From DATLEX01 sp035525045 (GTDB taxonomy: Bacteria; Acidobacteriota; Thermoanaerobaculia; Gp7-AA8): a stretch of DNA of 12,421 nucleotides. The notes below the pieces were generated by a model that saw only the letters and a list, made by a program, of their open reading frames with translations, made no database searches and was not told the origin of the DNA. The translations under genes were made by a program, and so were the position numbers. How positions within the stretch are numbered: position 1 is the first letter of the stretch; every line of letters starts with the position of its first letter. Of this stretch, positions 10,102 through 12,421 are shown in pieces. The DNA is taken from NCBI GenBank assembly GCA_035525045.1, contig DATLEX010000159.1, forward strand, positions 1 to 12,421, given 5' to 3'.

Positions 10102-10107
10102 CTCCTT
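10102..10107 (-). promoter_or_regulatory. AAGGAG ribosome-binding site deciding the TTG start of the amidohydrolase
   Basis: On the minus strand AAGGAG stands 9 nt before the TTG at 10092. The longer frame up to 10311 would run across the likely promoter and into the divergent GT20 gene, and its extra residues show no signal peptide, so this site and the TTG are the best-supported start. Confidence 0.65.
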
Positions 10108-10117
10108 TCGGGCCCAG

Positions 10118-10148
10118 ATTCTATTGACGAAGGCCGCCTGGAGGTAAA
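10118..10148 (-). promoter_or_regulatory. Candidate sigma70-type promoter of the amidohydrolase gene
   Basis: The minus strand has TAGAAT (10123-10118) as a good -10 and TTTACC (10148-10143) as a weak -35, 19 bp apart; TTACCT at 18 bp is an alternative. Transcription would start near 10111 and give a short leader carrying the AAGGAG site. The spacing is long, so this is tentative. Confidence 0.4.
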
Positions 10149-10150
10149 TT
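10124..10150 (+). promoter_or_regulatory. Candidate sigma70-type promoter of the GT20 gene
   Basis: TTGACG (10124-10129) is a strong -35; TAAATT (10145-10150) is a modest -10 at a short 15-bp spacing. It would give a leader of about 60 nt before the ATG at 10218. It occupies the same DNA as the opposing candidate promoter. Confidence 0.35.
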
Positions 10151-10217
10151 GGGCCTCGGCGGGCACGGCTGGAGCATGGGACAGGAGTGCCGCGTCTCGC
10201 GACTCGCGAGCTGACCC

Positions 10218-11684
10218 ATGAGCAGGAACCTGATGACTCGACCACTCGATGACGCACTGATCCGTTCGCTCGCAGGGAAGCGACTCGTGGTTCTCGCCAA
10301 TCGTGAGCCATACAGTCACGAGAGAGTGAATGGCGACATCGTCATCCAGCAGCCGGCGAGCGGGCTCGTCACCGGAATCGAGCCTCTCCTGGTGGCCACT
10401 GGCGGCGTCTGGATCGCGCATGGGAGCGGCTCCGCGGATCGAGCCGTCGTGGACGAACGGTCGACCGTGCCCGTGCCTCCTGACGAGCCGGCGTACTCGC
10501 TGCGCCGGATCTGGCTCACCGAAGACGAGGTCAGCGGCTTCTACGAAGGAGCTGCCAACGAGGCCCTCTGGCCGCTCTGTCACCTCGCCTTCACCAAGCC
10601 GACGTTCCGGCCGAGGGACTTCGAGACGTATCGCGCGGTCAACCGGAAGTTCGTGGAGGCAGCGGTCGACGCCACACGTGGAGAGACGATCGTTCTCGTC
10701 CAGGACTACCACTTCGCGCTCGTGCCGGCGATGCTGAGAGAGCGCGGCTCTCGGGCACCCATTCATCTCTTCTGGCACATCCCATGGCCGCCGGCAGAGG
10801 TCTTTCAGCTCTGTCCCTGGGACAGCGAGCTGCTCCGGGGAATGCTGGGCGCGGACATCGTCGGCTTCCACAGCCTGCGCTACTGCCGCAATTTCGTCGA
10901 AAGCTGCAGCCGGATCCTCGAGTGCGAGGCCGATTTCGACGAACTGACGGTCCGCCTCGACGGGAGAACGACACGCGTACGCCGTTACCCGATCAGCATC
11001 GAATGGCCGATGGAGACCGCCTCACGGGAAGAAGGGATGCAGGTTCGCGAGCAGCTCGGCATCCCCGGCCACATTCATCTGTCGGTCGGAGTCGACCGCG
11101 TCGACCATACGAAAGGACTGCTGGAGAGACTGGCGGGGGTCGAGCGCTTCTTCGAGCTGTATCCGAACTGGAAGCGCAGGTATGTGTTCATGGAAGTTGC
11201 CTCGCCGAGCCGGATGGCCATCGAGTCGTACCGTCTGCTGAACGAGATGCTCGTCGCCGAGACCGAGAGGATCAATGAGCGCTTCTCGGAGGGTGAGTGG
11301 AAGCCGGTCTTGCTGGAGCGCCGGACTCTCTCCCCGCCCGAGCTGCGTGCGCACTATGCGGCCGCCGACAGTGGTCTGGTCACGCCGCTCCACGACGGAA
11401 TGAATCTCGTGGCCAAGGAGTACGTGGCATCGTGTGTGGATGACCGCGGAATTCTGATCCTGAGCGAGTTCACCGGTGCCGCCGAGGAGCTGACGGAGGC
11501 GATTCTCATCAACCCCTACGATGCGGATGGGATCGCGCACGCGATTCATCAGGCCATCGTGATGCCGGAGAGGGAAAAGAGGGAGCGCATGCGCAAGCTG
11601 CGGAAAAAGATCGCGGAGCACACGATCTACGACTGGGCGGCGGACATCCTCGGCGACTCGATCGAGATCATGGAGAATCGTTGA
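10218..11684 (+). CDS. otsA: GT20-family trehalose-6-phosphate synthase (OtsA-type)
   Basis: This 488-residue cytoplasmic retaining glycosyltransferase would join a glucose from a nucleotide sugar to glucose-6-phosphate, making trehalose-6-phosphate for stress protection. Residues aligned with E. coli OtsA are readable: the N-terminal Arg (R29 in VLANREPY), the glycine loop GLVTG (49-53), VQDYHFALVP with D163 and H165, HIPWP, the donor-phosphate pair R294 and K299 (GVDRVDHTKG, the same spacing as R262/K267) and LHDGMNLVAKEY with D393 and E401 (the same spacing as D361/E369). The length is near the usual 460-490. An ATG five codons in (10233) has AGGA 5 nt upstream and may be the true start; the longer form is listed. 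No otsB phosphatase gene lies in the window. Some GT20 enzymes make glucosylglycerol-phosphate instead, so acceptor identity is not certain. A carbonic anhydrase gene follows after 41 bp. Confidence 0.87.
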   Translation: MSRNLMTRPLDDALIRSLAGKRLVVLANREPYSHERVNGDIVIQQPASGLVTGIEPLLVATGGVWIAHGSGSADRAVVDERSTVPVPPDEPAYSLRRIWLTEDEVSGFYEGAANEALWPLCHLAFTKPTFRPRDFETYRAVNRKFVEAAVDATRGETIVLVQDYHFALVPAMLRERGSRAPIHLFWHIPWPPAEVFQLCPWDSELLRGMLGADIVGFHSLRYCRNFVESCSRILECEADFDELTVRLDGRTTRVRRYPISIEWPMETASREEGMQVREQLGIPGHIHLSVGVDRVDHTKGLLERLAGVERFFELYPNWKRRYVFMEVASPSRMAIESYRLLNEMLVAETERINERFSEGEWKPVLLERRTLSPPELRAHYAAADSGLVTPLHDGMNLVAKEYVASCVDDRGILILSEFTGAAEELTEAILINPYDADGIAHAIHQAIVMPEREKRERMRKLRKKIAEHTIYDWAADILGDSIEIMENR

Positions 11685-11716
11685 GCGGATTCCATCGCGA
11701 GGGAAGTAGGAGGAAT

Positions 11717-11721
11717 GGAGG
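11717..11721 (+). promoter_or_regulatory. GGAGG ribosome-binding site of the carbonic anhydrase gene
   Basis: GGAGG stands 4 nt before the ATG at 11726. A second purine-rich site, AGGAGG (11708-11713), lies just upstream and is well placed for neither the 11726 nor the 11741 ATG. The pair supports a start at 11726, within 41 bp of the GT20 stop and thus likely on the same transcript. Confidence 0.6.
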
Positions 11722-11725
11722 ACTG

Positions 11726-12421
11726 ATGAGCGACAGCGGAATGAACCGGCGGGGAGCCTGCAGAACACTTCTGGCGATCGGAGGACTCGCGGTCACCGGC
11801 CTCGCGCACACCGGCCTCGCGCACGGTCAGTCCTCGTCCCTCACCACGACACCGCCCGATGCAGATGACGTGCTGCTGGATCAGCGTGTTGCCGACGCGG
11901 TCCGCCGCGGCGCGACGATCGAGGAGATGGCCCAACTGCGAGAACCGGTGGTTCGCACGCCCGAGGAAGCCCTTCGGCTGCTGAAAGTCGGGAACGCGCG
12001 ATTCTTCGGCGGGCAGGTGAGACGCCCCGCAATGTCCGCACCAGAGCGTCGCGCCCAGATTCTCGGCCAGTCTCCGTTCGCAGTGACTCTCGGCTGCTCG
12101 GACAGCCGGGTCCCCACCGAAATCGTGTTCGATCAGACCCTCGGCAGTCTGTTCATCGCCCGCGTGGCCGGGAATATCGTCGACACCGCCACCACGGGCA
12201 GCATCGAGTACGCCGTCGAGCACCTGAACACCCGCCTGGTCGTCGTGATGGGCCATGAAGGCTGCGGTGCCGTCAAGGCCGCGCTGCTCCCGGCCGCGGA
12301 TCGCGCGAAGGAAACGCCTGCGATTCAGGCGCTGCTCGATCAGATCGTTCCCGCCGTCAGGAACCTGCCCGCGATCCGGGACGGGAAAGCGAGGATGCGC
12401 GAAGCGGTGATCTCGAATGTG
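11726..12421 (+). CDS. Beta-class carbonic anhydrase with export signal, 3'-truncated by window
   Basis: The 232 codons from the ATG at 11726 are open to the edge. The enzyme converts CO2 and water to bicarbonate. The zinc site is complete: C124 in GCSDSRVP, H177 and C180 in MGHEGCGAV; the D126/R128 dyad that gates beta-class enzymes is also present. ARVAGNIVD (145-153) and the IEYAVEHL helix are family hallmarks. The N-terminus (MNRRGACRTLLAIGGLAV from residue 6) is a twin-arginine-like signal peptide ending near residue 34, so the protein probably acts in the periplasm, unlike most beta enzymes. Residues 36-80 form an extra segment before the catalytic domain. It is probably co-transcribed with the GT20 gene upstream. 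The 3' end, and whether an inner-membrane bicarbonate transporter follows, lie outside the window. Function is well supported; Tat rather than Sec export is an inference. Confidence 0.9.
   Translation, partial: MSDSGMNRRGACRTLLAIGGLAVTGLAHTGLAHGQSSSLTTTPPDADDVLLDQRVADAVRRGATIEEMAQLREPVVRTPEEALRLLKVGNARFFGGQVRRPAMSAPERRAQILGQSPFAVTLGCSDSRVPTEIVFDQTLGSLFIARVAGNIVDTATTGSIEYAVEHLNTRLVVVMGHEGCGAVKAALLPAADRAKETPAIQALLDQIVPAVRNLPAIRDGKARMREAVISNV
11795..11824 (+). repeat. Perfect 15-bp tandem duplication in the carbonic anhydrase signal peptide
   Basis: ACCGGCCTCGCGCAC occurs twice back to back (11795-11809 and 11810-11824), encoding TGLAH-TGLAH at the C-terminal part of the signal peptide. Identical copies at the DNA level indicate a recent in-frame duplication. 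It lengthens the signal peptide by five residues and repeats the LAH cleavage-like context. Confidence 0.9.

Noticed and set aside
11715..11726. Three-codon mini-ORF (ATG GAG GAC TGA) just before the carbonic anhydrase, preceded by AGGAGG and overlapping its start as TGATG
   Set aside because: It is too short to distinguish from a purine-rich double ribosome site, and AGGAGG is too close to that ATG for normal initiation; there is no evidence that it is translated.

Overview
The window is about 12.4 kb of GC-rich, gene-dense bacterial chromosome. It holds nine protein genes, one cut at each edge. I see no rRNA, tRNA, CRISPR array, transposase or integrase. A TonB-dependent outer-membrane receptor and several Sec- or Tat-exported proteins point to a diderm (Gram-negative-type) bacterium. 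A giant exported PD40-propeller/amidohydrolase, a secreted NTTG-repeat protein and an intergenic GTCATCCCGAGCG-type inverted repeat are all common in Acidobacteriota and related soil or sediment lineages. I therefore suggest Acidobacteriota, as an inference only.

Layout. (1) 1-89, minus: N-terminus of a TerC/Alx-type membrane protein, divergent from (2) 144-725, plus: a class I SAM methyltransferase, whose stop overlaps (3) 722-1138, plus: the ribosome-rescue hydrolase ArfB. (4) 1158-3311, minus: a FecA-like TonB-dependent receptor. A perfect 17-bp palindrome sits between its start and (5) 3439-4410, plus: a CaCA-family cation/Ca2+ antiporter. That gene is coupled through a TTGA overlap to (6) 4407-5204, plus: a PhyH-type Fe(II)/2-oxoglutarate dioxygenase. 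(7) 5208-6656, minus: an exported protein with seven 17-residue NTxxG...NTTG units and a phage-tail-like C-terminus. (8) 6751-10092, minus: a 1113-residue exported propeller-amidohydrolase. The two are separated by 94 bp that contain a long imperfect hairpin. (9) 10218-11684, plus: a GT20 (OtsA-type) synthase, followed 41 bp later by (10) 11726 to the edge, plus: a beta-class carbonic anhydrase with an export signal, truncated by the window.

How they work together. Tight pairs suggest three plus-strand transcription units (methyltransferase-arfB, antiporter-dioxygenase, GT20-carbonic anhydrase) and one possible minus-strand unit (amidohydrolase then repeat protein). The pairs are not classical pathway partners, and the window does not form one obvious system. 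No gene cluster here looks like a strong candidate for an undescribed multi-gene system. The most unusual elements are the repeat/tail-like secreted protein, the receptor palindrome, the intergenic hairpin, and the altered metal-site region of the amidohydrolase.
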